Positions 33,842-41,281 of a DNA stretch of 52,556 bases are shown here, in pieces; position 1 is the stretch's first letter; each line of letters begins with the position of its first letter. The notes beneath the pieces are model-generated. The model was not told the DNA's origin. It worked only from the letters and a program-made list of their open reading frames with translations, and did no database searches. Origin of the DNA: Eubacterium sp. (lineage in GTDB: Bacteria; Bacillota; Clostridia; Lachnospirales; Lachnospiraceae); contig JAIKXQ010000040.1 of NCBI GenBank assembly GCA_024684035.1, forward strand, positions 1 through 52,556. Reading direction: 5' to 3'. The position numbers were made by a program, and so were the translations under genes.

Positions 33842-35624
33842 ATTCTGCCTCTCCTCTTCCCAGTTTCCAGCTCACTGCCTTGCTGTATTCTCTGTACATC
33901 GCCGCATACCGGCCGTTTTTCTCCATCAAATCTTCATGCCTGCCTTCTTCCACAATCGTTCCGTTGTCAATGACACAGATCTTGTCCGCGTCCGTGACCG
34001 TGGACATCCTGTGGGCAATCATAATAACAGTCTTATCCCTCAGAAGCTCACGGAAAGCCCTACGGATCAGATATTCATTTTCCGCATCCGCATACGCGGT
34101 TGCCTCATCCAGGATAATGACAGGCGCATCCTTCAGAATCGCTCTTGCAATAGCGATCCTCTGAACCTCTCCCCCGGAGAGATATACTCCCTTACTGCCA
34201 TACATGGTATCAATTCCCTTCGGCAGCTTTGCCAGAATATCGTCACACTGTGCCAGATGAAGTGCCCGTAAGATCTCTTCTCTGGTGGCCTCCTTCTTAT
34301 ACAGAGCAACGTTTTCGGCAATGCTCATCTTGAGAAGGGTATTTTCCTGGAATACCACACTGACCATATCATTCAGTTCCTTTTCCGATACCTTGCGAAT
34401 GTCCACGCCCCCCAGAAGAATCTTACCGGACCGGACATCCCGCATCCGCGCAGCAAGAGCGGCAATGGTACTCTTTCCTCCGCCGGACATTCCTACAAGT
34501 GCTGTGACTTCTCCCTCTTTCATGGTAAGGTTTATTCCATCAAGAGCCAGGGGCAGATCTTCGCCATATCGAAAAGATACATTTTCAAATCGGATCTCCG
34601 AACTCTTCGGATGTTCTCCCCCTTCATACTCCATCACATCCTCTGCCATCAGTTTCTTCAAAGATTCCATAGCCTCATCCACAATGATACTCTCCGATGA
34701 ATTGCTCATAATTCTCTTGAGTATGGTGACCTCCATGGGAATCACAGAAACAAAAAAGACAAATGAACTGATCACCTTTACAGATCCCGTACTATTCCGG
34801 TAGGCAATGACTGCCGCCGGAACCAGCGCATAAAAGACGGAGTTAATGGCAGTGTTGTATGAACTGTCCGCATTCATCATGGATACTGCAAACTTATAGA
34901 CATATTCACAAAAATCATTTACGGACGTCTTGTATCTGTTAAAGGAAAATGCGGTCTGACCAAAAGTCTTCATCACAGGAATCCCCCGAACATATTCCAC
35001 CGCAGCATTGGACATATCCTTTGACGCCTGCTGATATTTCCTCACAAAATCGCTTCCGTTCCCCATCATGATCACCATGAGAAGGATAAAACCAATGGCT
35101 ACCGGTATCATACATGCCACGGACATGATCACGCTATAGCGGAACATAAAGACGATGAATACAACAGGCAGAACCACAGACATGGTAGTATTCGGGATCT
35201 GATGTGCAATCAGGGACTCCGTCAAATCCGTATTCTTCTCAATGAGTTTTCGCACACTTCCACTGGGATTCGTGTCATGATAGCCACCGGGAAGTTTTCC
35301 TATATGGCGGATCAACATCATCTTTAATCTGGCTGCTGTATGAAATGCTGTGATATGAGAAAACAACAGCGAAAGTCCATACAGACCATATCCCGCACAG
35401 ATCATAAACACGATGTTCTTTCCTGCCTCAATGATAACGGCTCTGTCTATGGCGGCATAGTCCGGCAATTTACAGACTACTTCCTCCGTGATCCTATATA
35501 CATACGTATATGCATATATACCGGATATCGCAGACAGAGCCGCCAGCAGCATGCTCATGAGCATGCTGATCTTAAATGGCCCCATGGCTCTGAACAAAAA
35601 CGGTAAATTACTCTTCTTTTTCAA
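33834..35624 (-). CDS. ABC transporter, fused membrane and ATP-binding domains (YbtP-like half)
   Basis: A 596-residue half-transporter: six membrane helices (about 15-310), then GMSGGGKSTI, LSGGEVQRIAIA, VIILDEATAYAD and MIAHRMSTVTDA. Its C-terminus keeps the AVSWK tail seen in other ABC proteins of this window. It forms a two-gene operon with the downstream half. The start is TTG 35622-35624 with AGGAG nine bases upstream. The promoter and operator dyad 2 lie just before it, so it should be regulated with the biosynthetic operon. Confidence 0.9.
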   Translation of the reverse strand: MKKKSNLPFLFRAMGPFKISMLMSMLLAALSAISGIYAYTYVYRITEEVVCKLPDYAAIDRAVIIEAGKNIVFMICAGYGLYGLSLLFSHITAFHTAARLKMMLIRHIGKLPGGYHDTNPSGSVRKLIEKNTDLTESLIAHQIPNTTMSVVLPVVFIVFMFRYSVIMSVACMIPVAIGFILLMVIMMGNGSDFVRKYQQASKDMSNAAVEYVRGIPVMKTFGQTAFSFNRYKTSVNDFCEYVYKFAVSMMNADSSYNTAINSVFYALVPAAVIAYRNSTGSVKVISSFVFFVSVIPMEVTILKRIMSNSSESIIVDEAMESLKKLMAEDVMEYEGGEHPKSSEIRFENVSFRYGEDLPLALDGINLTMKEGEVTALVGMSGGGKSTIAALAARMRDVRSGKILLGGVDIRKVSEKELNDMVSVVFQENTLLKMSIAENVALYKKEATREEILRALHLAQCDDILAKLPKGIDTMYGSKGVYLSGGEVQRIAIARAILKDAPVIILDEATAYADAENEYLIRRAFRELLRDKTVIMIAHRMSTVTDADKICVIDNGTIVEEGRHEDLMEKNGRYAAMYREYSKAVSWKLGRGEAEYA

Positions 35625-35647
35625 TTTATTAGACTCCTCTTTCTATT

Positions 35648-35663
35648 GTTAGCATACTCTAAC
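35648..35663. promoter_or_regulatory. Operator dyad 2, GTTAG-N6-CTAAC
   Basis: GTTAGCATACTCTAAC, a perfect 5-N6-5 dyad, about 25 bases before the TTG start of the ABC pair. It lies downstream of the -10 box of that promoter, as at operator 1. The sequence context CATATAA beside the half-site is also shared with operator 1. Confidence 0.65.
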
Positions 35664-35679
35664 TTATATGCATTCTATA

Positions 35680-35707
35680 ATTATACTCATATATTCTGAA
35701 TTTTCAA
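35680..35707 (-). promoter_or_regulatory. Promoter of the ABC-pair operon
   Basis: On the minus strand: -35 TTGAAA (35702-35707), 16-base spacer, -10 TATAAT (35680-35685), transcription start expected near 35673. A second possible -10, TATAAG (35663-35668), abuts the operator but lacks a good -35. Confidence 0.65.
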
Positions 35708-35819
35708 GAAAAAAGGTTTATTTTCATCCACTGTCCGTTTCGCGAACCATTTTCGCCTGAATCTTGATGTGAACTTCCCAGGATTTTACAACTCCAACGG
35801 CAAATCAGAACTGATCAAA

Positions 35820-35862
35820 CAAAAAGGCCTGCAGATATCTGTATTATTCAGACCCTGCAGGC
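35820..35862 (-). terminator. Rho-independent terminator of the peptidase/PPTase operon
   Basis: On the minus strand GCCTGCAG pairs with CTGCAGGC (arms 35855-35862 and 35827-35834, 20-base loop) and is followed by CCTTTTTGTTTG. It lies about 185 bases beyond the PPTase stop. The 35725-36046 stretch otherwise shows no gene, apart from a short coding-like frame at 36001-36110 described in the findings. Confidence 0.6.
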
Positions 35863-36046
35863 ACTATAACCATACGTTATTCTGTTAAAACATCACGCTA
35901 TGATCCAACGTCTTATCCATATTTCTTAACCATATCATTTGATCTTTTCTTTTTCTCTTACAGACATCAATGCAGCGTTTCAATATCCTCTGATGCATGT
36001 TATCCCTGAATCAGGCCTGCGATCTTTTTCGCTTCATCAGAGTCCT

Positions 36047-36784
36047 TCAGGCCGGTGATAACACAGCCGAATCTCTCCTCGCGGAAGTGTCCACACAGAC
36101 CGAAAGGATGTAGTCGTCCTGCGTTCTCATCTGCAAAATCCGGCAGTTTTCCGCTTTGCCTTCCCTGATCACATGCATTTCTCCAAGAAAGCTGCAGGAC
36201 GCCAGGCTTTTCAGAGAAAGATCACCGGGAAGTGCCTGCCCGGGCCGTTCCTCACAGTTCTCCTGCCCCGCACGGATCTCATACTTTCCGAATCCAAGCG
36301 TCAATCCCTCGCCGGTCATCTTGATGTAGCTTTCCTTCGCAGTCCAGATCCGATAGAAAGCCTCTGTCTGTTCCTCCTCCGGAAAAGTTCTGATCCATTC
36401 CTGTTCTGACTCCCGGCAACAATACTTCAATAGGCTGTCCTTCACAGGTCTGATTCTCTCTATATCACAGCCCACAGCTTTTCCGGAAACCGCCAGCAGC
36501 ACATAGTCTCCCGAGTGACTGAGATTAAAGTCAATCTCCTCCTCCGCATAAGGCCGCCCTTTATCAGTCGTCCGGATCCTGTCCACATCAATCCCGTAGC
36601 GGGGAAGTTCATCCCGCATCAGCCTTCCGGCCATGGCAGAGCGCTTCCTGTCCTCTTCTTTTTTAAAACGGAGAATCCTTTCCACCCGCTCTTCCGACAA
36701 GCCCGAAAGAAGCGAACGGCAGACCTGCGGATCTTCCATTTTGTCACATTTTCTCAGTATACAATCCGTCAAGAATAACACCAA
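36047..36784 (-). CDS. 4'-phosphopantetheinyl transferase, Sfp type
   Basis: A 245-residue enzyme that adds the phosphopantetheine arm to carrier domains, here the ArCP and PCPs of the two NRPSs. Motifs: NLSHSGDYVLLAVS (about 88-100), GCDIE (105-109, Mg ligands) and FYRIWTAKESYIKMTGEGL (about 143-161). It makes a two-gene unit with the upstream M15 peptidase (18-base gap) under a promoter without the GTTAG dyad. The start is TTG 36782-36784 or GTG 36779-36781; GGGGAC lies upstream. The C-terminus after SVC is not conserved-looking and overlaps another open frame. Confidence 0.9.
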   Translation of the reverse strand: MVLFLTDCILRKCDKMEDPQVCRSLLSGLSEERVERILRFKKEEDRKRSAMAGRLMRDELPRYGIDVDRIRTTDKGRPYAEEEIDFNLSHSGDYVLLAVSGKAVGCDIERIRPVKDSLLKYCCRESEQEWIRTFPEEEQTEAFYRIWTAKESYIKMTGEGLTLGFGKYEIRAGQENCEERPGQALPGDLSLKSLASCSFLGEMHVIREGKAENCRILQMRTQDDYILSVCVDTSARRDSAVLSPA

Positions 36785-36802
36785 CTTTCGTGTCCCCGCT
36801 CT

Positions 36803-37399
36803 TTACGCATTCACTCCCGGCACTTCTTTTTCAAAGTGCTGATAGTCCTTGCTCTCCGTCCAGTCGCCTCCCCAGGTAAAGCCATGCTCCTCGAACAGCC
36901 GGAAGCAGAGGTCCCCCCGCTCAATCTTGTAGGGCCAGGCTTTGCTTCTGTCTGTATAGGGAACAGAGTTGGCCGGTTCCACGTGAAGTTCCCCGTTCAC
37001 GGTCTGGATATATGGGTTGTACAACGGATTGATGTCCACAGCCAGTCCGTAGCTGTGATTCGACAGCAGATCCGTAAAAGAAATCTTGCGAAAATTAAAT
37101 GATGAGCAGTTGTTTTTGCTCATTGACAGCTCATCATCCCCGTCAAATTCGTCGATGAGCCGAATCTGTTCGATGGGGTAGGATGCCTCATAGAGTTTGC
37201 GAAAAATATCAATCAGATCCTCCGCAACTTCCTTGTGGCAGACCAGTTCGCCGCACTTTGTCTCTCCCTCCAGATTCTTGTGCAGAACCCGAAGGTATCT
37301 GAGATCCTCCCTCGGTGTTGTGCAATTTTCTTTGAAAGACTTTCCCTTCATTCTGTCAAAAAGCTCATCTGAAATATTTTCAATAGAAAAACCTTCCAT
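36803..37399 (-). CDS. M15-family peptidoglycan peptidase (D,D-carboxypeptidase / CwlK-like)
   Basis: A 198-residue protein with the zinc-site motifs of family M15: SNHSYGLAVDIN (SxHxxGxAxD) in the middle and GGDWTESKDYQHFE at the end (second His and catalytic Glu). It cleaves peptide cross-links of the wall. No signal peptide is visible, so secretion is uncertain. I start at ATG 37397-37399, six bases after GGAGG; a TTG five codons earlier would put the ribosome site inside the gene. It heads the transcript that also makes the PPTase. Confidence 0.85.
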   Translation of the reverse strand: MEGFSIENISDELFDRMKGKSFKENCTTPREDLRYLRVLHKNLEGETKCGELVCHKEVAEDLIDIFRKLYEASYPIEQIRLIDEFDGDDELSMSKNNCSSFNFRKISFTDLLSNHSYGLAVDINPLYNPYIQTVNGELHVEPANSVPYTDRSKAWPYKIERGDLCFRLFEEHGFTWGGDWTESKDYQHFEKEVPGVNA

Positions 37400-37486
37400 C
37401 TGTCGCCTCCGCAAATATTCTGCCGTACCGGTTCATAAATCCTTATTGTACAGGCATAGATTTCATTCGTTATTTTCTACCCTTTC

Positions 37487-37515
37487 AGTATAAAGAATCT
37501 AAAGTGACGGTGCAA
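37487..37515 (-). promoter_or_regulatory. Promoter of the M15 peptidase / PPTase operon
   Basis: On the minus strand: -35 TTGCAC (37510-37515), 17-base spacer, -10 TATACT (37487-37492). The leader is about 80 bases. No GTTAG-N6-CTAAC dyad is present, so this pair seems to be controlled apart from the synthetases. Confidence 0.6.
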
Positions 37516-37579
37516 GAACCGAAAGCCAGTGCAAATGAACGCTGTTTTTAAAAAAATATGTATTTTTTCATTTTTATGT

Positions 37580-37608
37580 TTGACATCTCTAACTTCATAT
37601 GCTATCAT
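37580..37608 (+). promoter_or_regulatory. Strong promoter with no protein gene downstream
   Basis: A perfect -35 TTGACA (37580-37585), 17-base spacer and -10 TATCAT (37603-37608) on the plus strand. The start point is expected near 37615. The spacer carries TCTAAC, giving GTTTGACATCTCTAAC (37578-37593), which matches operator 2 at 11 of 16 positions. No protein gene follows before the convergent MCP gene; the transcript would be the structured RNA listed next. Confidence 0.7.
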
Positions 37609-37614
37609 ACATCT

Positions 37615-37934
37615 TGGTTAGAGAAATTTAACTATGTTGCTGTAACACATCCTTTCAAATGAGATTTTCAAAGCAAATCGTATCATTTGCATGTGGCAGA
37701 TATTTCGCACGTATCTGCCACATGTGAATCTCAGCAACACAACTTATTGTTCTACACACATACACAAAATCTTAATTGCAGTGTGGCCCATCTCCACACT
37801 GCGCCTCCAAGAAAGTTTAAGACCTGCATCCCCATCAGATGCAGGTCTTATCTTGTCTCATAGGAAATTGCTTCGCATTCCCTATGAGACAAAACAATAG
37901 ACCGGCGCCCCTTTCGGAAACGCCGGCCTTTTCA
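37615..37934 (+). ncRNA. Candidate structured small RNA with at least seven stem-loops and a terminator
   Basis: About 320 bases downstream of a strong promoter with no credible reading frame. Pairings seen: a closing stem TGTTGCT/AGCAACA (37635-37641 with 37733-37739), an inner stem GAGATT/AATCTC, two hairpins inside it (GCAAAT/ATTTGC at 37673-37690 and a 12-13 bp stem ATGTGGCAGATA/TATCTGCCACAT at 37691-37723), GCAGTGTGG/CCACACTGC (37778-37802), GACCTGCATC/GATGCAGGTC (37821-37847), TTGTCTCATAGG/CCTATGAGACAA (37853-37892), and CCGGCG/CGCCGG (37902-37926) followed by CCTTTTC. Two hairpin loops share CCCATC. I know no Rfam class that fits, but cannot search. The last hairpins may also end the convergent MCP transcript. 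Confidence 0.6.
37617..37632. promoter_or_regulatory. Candidate operator dyad 3, GTTAG-N6-TTAAC
   Basis: GTTAGAGAAATTTAAC lies just after the -10 box of the RNA promoter, in the same relative place and with the same 16-base spacing as operators 1 and 2. It matches operator 2 at 11 of 16 positions. One half-site is imperfect, so it is weaker evidence than the other two. Confidence 0.45.
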
Positions 37935-38025
37935 TCTATGTACATTTAAGGATAATTCATTCGCGGTACCGCAACTGCTCCAGGTCAGTCCGGAACCTAT
38001 ATACGGTAGTCATTTTTTGATCAGA

Positions 38026-40164
38026 TCAGTCCTTCAGCCGGAATCTTCCGATCAGAGAATTCAGTTCTGTAGCCTGCTTGCTCAGTTCTCCGGAAGATGC
38101 AGCACTCTCTTCTGCGGTTGCGGAGTTGGTCTGTACAACCGATGAAATCTGATCCAGACCGATCGTAACAGTATCAACAGCAGTCGCCTGTTCTGTCATT
38201 GTCATAGCGATATCTTCCACGAGAGACGTTACCTGTTCTGTATTCTTTGCCGCACGCTCCAGAGCTTCCGCTGTCTGCACAGTGATGGTCTCACCGTTTT
38301 TCACTGCATCCAAAGCACCCTGGATCAACTGTGCTGTAGACTTGGCAGCCTTCGCTGACTTACCTGCGAGGTTGCGGACTTCATCTGCCACAACCGCGAA
38401 TCCTTTTCCGGAATCACCGGCACGGGCAGCCTCAACTGCTGCATTCAGCGCAAGAATGTTTGTCTGGAAGGCGATATCATCGATGGTCTTGATGATCTTG
38501 CTGATCTCATTGGATTTCTCAGTAATATCTGCCATGGCAGCCGTGAGCTCATGCATTTTTTCATTGGACTCTTTGATGACAGCATTTCCGTCATGGGAGA
38601 GGCCACTGACATCTGTGGTCTTCTTCGATGTGTCACGAACGCCGTCGTGGATTCTTGCCATCTCGGCATTGAGCTCCTCGATGGATGCAGCCTGCTCGGT
38701 GGCACCCTGAGCCAGAATCTGTGCTCCTGCGTCTACCTGCTCGGATCCGCTGTTTACACTCTCAGCTACGTTGCGGATATTCAAAAGTGTGTCATTCAGA
38801 TGCTCTTTGATATTTGCTACGGATGCATGCAGAGACGCAAAATCGCCCTCGTACAGACTCTCATCATATGCGTCGTGGCTTAAGTTTCCTTCAGAAAGTT
38901 CTTCCAGCTGAACATCCAGATCCTCAATGATCCTGCGGAATCTCTCAGCCATGTACTGCAGATTTGCCACCAGATCACCGATCTCATCCTTGTAAGGATA
39001 TTCAAATGATCCGGACAGATTTCCGTGGGAAATTCCCTTGGCCAGTTTCGCCATGCCATCCAGTGGTTTGAGAGAACGCTTCAGTGCCAGGGAAAGCACC
39101 AGGAGAAGGAGCACCAGTGTAACAATCTGAACAACAGACATGATCAAAATGCTCACATTCTGATCCTTCATAAGCTCTTTTACAGTAACAGCTGTGTGAA
39201 CCCACCAGGTATCCGCACCAACCTGTACCGGTGTGTAGTAGCGACGAACGCCTGTATTCTCACGCATGAAGGGTTTGCCCTCAGCCATTTTTTCTTTATA
39301 AAATTCCACGGATGCCTGCGGAAGCAGATCGCTGAAGCTCTTTCCGACAGAAGACTCGTTATTGGAATAAACAACGTACTGGCTACCTGTATCAATCTCC
39401 ACTACCAGTGACTCATAGGTATCATGGTCTGACACAAGCGTCGAATCAAATACGGATGTGCGAAGATCAATGCGAATCGCGCCCATCAGATCTCCATCGC
39501 TGATGATCGGATATATCGCAGGAACGACCATCTCCCCTGTAATTTCACTCTTAACCGGAATACCGTAAACCTCACGGCCTTCCTCAACAGCGTGAAGGTA
39601 ATAATCCTTATCCTTTATCGTATCATATGTCAGCTTGGTAATTGTATCATTCTCGACATCCTCTCTGGTGAGATAAGGAGCGAATTCCTTGACATTCTTC
39701 TGGTACATGTTTGGAACAAAAATAGCTCCTGCACCTGCCACATTCTCGTTGGAATTAACAATGGATTTCAAAGTACTCATAATCATGATCTCGCGGTCAC
39801 ACCTGGACTCCACAAAGTCTACTCCGTCCAGAACAATACTGGGGTAAAGATCATCATTATCGTCAACTTCCTTGTGCATCTCAATCAGTGAATTGACCAG
39901 AGGGCGAACCAGTACTTCGTTCCTCTCTACAATGAATTCCAGTTCCGCAACATTTTTTGCTGCGATATCATTCATGCTACGTTCACTTGTCTTGTTGATG
40001 ACACCTGTAAATAATGACCCAACGATCACATTCAATATTACAAAAGAAATGACCGTAAAGATTCCAATCATCAGTCCCAATCGTTTGCTCAGACGCATGC
40101 CTCTGATCCATTCCCGAAACATGCTTTTCTTTTTCTCCTTCACTGCAAGCTGCCTTTCCGTCAC
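38026..40164 (-). CDS. Methyl-accepting chemotaxis protein with extracellular Cache sensor
   Basis: A 712-residue receptor: N-terminal membrane helix (about 31-52), a dCache-like sensor of about 290 residues, a second membrane helix (about 345-365), HAMP, then a long signalling coiled coil with the hairpin tip [24 protein letters not shown] and [15 protein letters not shown]. It controls the CheA kinase in response to an unknown ligand. The start is uncertain: GTG 40162-40164 has no ribosome site; ATG 40120-40122 has AAGGAG 12 bases upstream. Monocistronic. Confidence 0.93.
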   Translation of the reverse strand: MTERQLAVKEKKKSMFREWIRGMRLSKRLGLMIGIFTVISFVILNVIVGSLFTGVINKTSERSMNDIAAKNVAELEFIVERNEVLVRPLVNSLIEMHKEVDDNDDLYPSIVLDGVDFVESRCDREIMIMSTLKSIVNSNENVAGAGAIFVPNMYQKNVKEFAPYLTREDVENDTITKLTYDTIKDKDYYLHAVEEGREVYGIPVKSEITGEMVVPAIYPIISDGDLMGAIRIDLRTSVFDSTLVSDHDTYESLVVEIDTGSQYVVYSNNESSVGKSFSDLLPQASVEFYKEKMAEGKPFMRENTGVRRYYTPVQVGADTWWVHTAVTVKELMKDQNVSILIMSVVQIVTLVLLLLVLSLALKRSLKPLDGMAKLAKGISHGNLSGSFEYPYKDEIGDLVANLQYMAERFRRIIEDLDVQLEELSEGNLSHDAYDESLYEGDFASLHASVANIKEHLNDTLLNIRNVAESVNSGSEQVDAGAQILAQGATEQAASIEELNAEMARIHDGVRDTSKKTTDVSGLSHDGNAVIKESNEKMHELTAAMADITEKSNEISKIIKTIDDIAFQTNILALNAAVEAARAGDSGKGFAVVADEVRNLAGKSAKAAKSTAQLIQGALDAVKNGETITVQTAEALERAAKNTEQVTSLVEDIAMTMTEQATAVDTVTIGLDQISSVVQTNSATAEESAASSGELSKQATELNSLIGRFRLKD

Positions 40165-40681
40165 TAAACGACATATAGTTGTGATTTACGTTTCATTTCC
40201 CCTCACAATTCCAGACGGTAGTATATCACCGACAGAAAGATTGTAAAGCCCTTTTCGTCACTTTCGGTATAGTTTCGCCTGTGTGACCTCGACAGGCTCT
40301 GGTTTTGTCTCGCAGTTGTCATCTGCCGGAATTTTTATCGCATCATATCATTTGCGCAGTATTCTATTCTGTTATATGTCACATGCCAAAAGAGGCGTCT
40401 CTTGATCTTCTTCTCTTTTGAAGCGCCTCCGGAAGGGAAAAATTCGATTTGTTTTCTATAAATTTTGAAGCGAGAAACCCTCTTTTCCGCATAATAAAAG
40501 ACCACTGTCCTGCATTTTTTCGCAAAAACAGTGGTCATTGTTCTTTTTTACTTCTTTCGCGGAATTACGTTTCTTCTGTATGCCGATCTGATGACACGAT
40601 CTTTATTATCGTCATCATTTCTTATTTTCCGCAAATCTTTCAGGGCAGGTACCATCCTGACGGACTTTTTAGACATAGAAA
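40165..40681. other. Intergenic region
   Basis: About 517 bases upstream of the MCP gene and downstream of the Pr6Pr-like gene. It holds the bidirectional terminator at 40500-40545 and a GAGGCG/CGCCTC inverted repeat near 40395-40430. I see no gene; the 67-residue minus frame here lacks a ribosome site and coding character. Confidence 0.5.
40500..40546. terminator. Rho-independent terminator, probably bidirectional
   Basis: GACCACTGT (40500-40508) pairs with ACAGTGGTC (40528-40536); a TTTTTT/AAAAA inner stem closes the loop. On the plus side TTCTTTTTTA follows; on the minus side CTTTTATTA follows. It probably ends the minus-strand gene at 40682. Confidence 0.6.
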
Positions 40682-41260
40682 TCATCCAACGATTCCATTC
40701 ATAAGAAGTTTGAGTCCCGCTACTCCGGCGGCAAACGCGCACGCTGCACAAGCAAGCACGATCATCCACAGGATCGTCCGCGCCGTCCCCTGAAACCGGA
40801 TCCGGAAGAATGGATAGGGGCCGTCCACTTTGCCTATTTTGTTCAGATAAAGCATGGTAAACCCGTAGACCAGCGTAACCACAACCGGAAGCCAGATCCA
40901 GACAAAGGGCACGCCTTCTTCCACAAAAACATAAGATATGAAGGAAAGCACCGGAATCACCAGGTGATGGTACAGCCCGCTTCCGGAAAAAAGAAGCTTC
41001 CTGGCGTCCCCTGTCATGGGAACCAGCACAAAAGTCGTGACAAAGAACGTATGGGTCAGCATAGTGACCGTCAGATACCGGAATATTCCCACAAAGTATC
41101 TCTGCCCCAGAATCACCAGGAACAGCGAAGACCACAGAGTCAGAAAATTGGAGATCCGCGTGTAGTAGACCATCCCCTTCTTGAACTTTCTGTTCTTTAT
41201 ATTTCTCGTCAGTGGAATCAATTCAAGAATAACGATCAGCAGATTCAGTACTCGCGCCAT
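40682..41260 (-). CDS. Pr6Pr-like multi-pass membrane protein
   Basis: A 192-residue protein with about six membrane segments. YYTRISNFLTLWSSLFL early on, LYHHLVIPVLSFISYVF in the middle and KVDGPYPFFRIRFQG later fit the Pr6Pr / F420-like family (YFTxxSN start, HH pair, DGPYPF), whose function is unknown. It lies 21 bases downstream of the lipoprotein gene and may be cotranscribed with it. Confidence 0.6.
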   Translation of the reverse strand: MARVLNLLIVILELIPLTRNIKNRKFKKGMVYYTRISNFLTLWSSLFLVILGQRYFVGIFRYLTVTMLTHTFFVTTFVLVPMTGDARKLLFSGSGLYHHLVIPVLSFISYVFVEEGVPFVWIWLPVVVTLVYGFTMLYLNKIGKVDGPYPFFRIRFQGTARTILWMIVLACAACAFAAGVAGLKLLMNGIVG

Positions 41261-41281
41261 ACTGCCTCCTTTTTCCGGCTC

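Noticed and set aside
37691-37900. A 69-codon plus-strand frame inside the candidate RNA
   Set aside because: It is encoded by the arms of several perfect hairpins, has no ribosome site and no protein-like pattern; the RNA structure explains the sequence better.
37580-37934. A riboswitch or T-box leader
   Set aside because: No gene follows on that strand before the convergent MCP gene, and no T-box AGGGTGG element or known riboswitch core was found.
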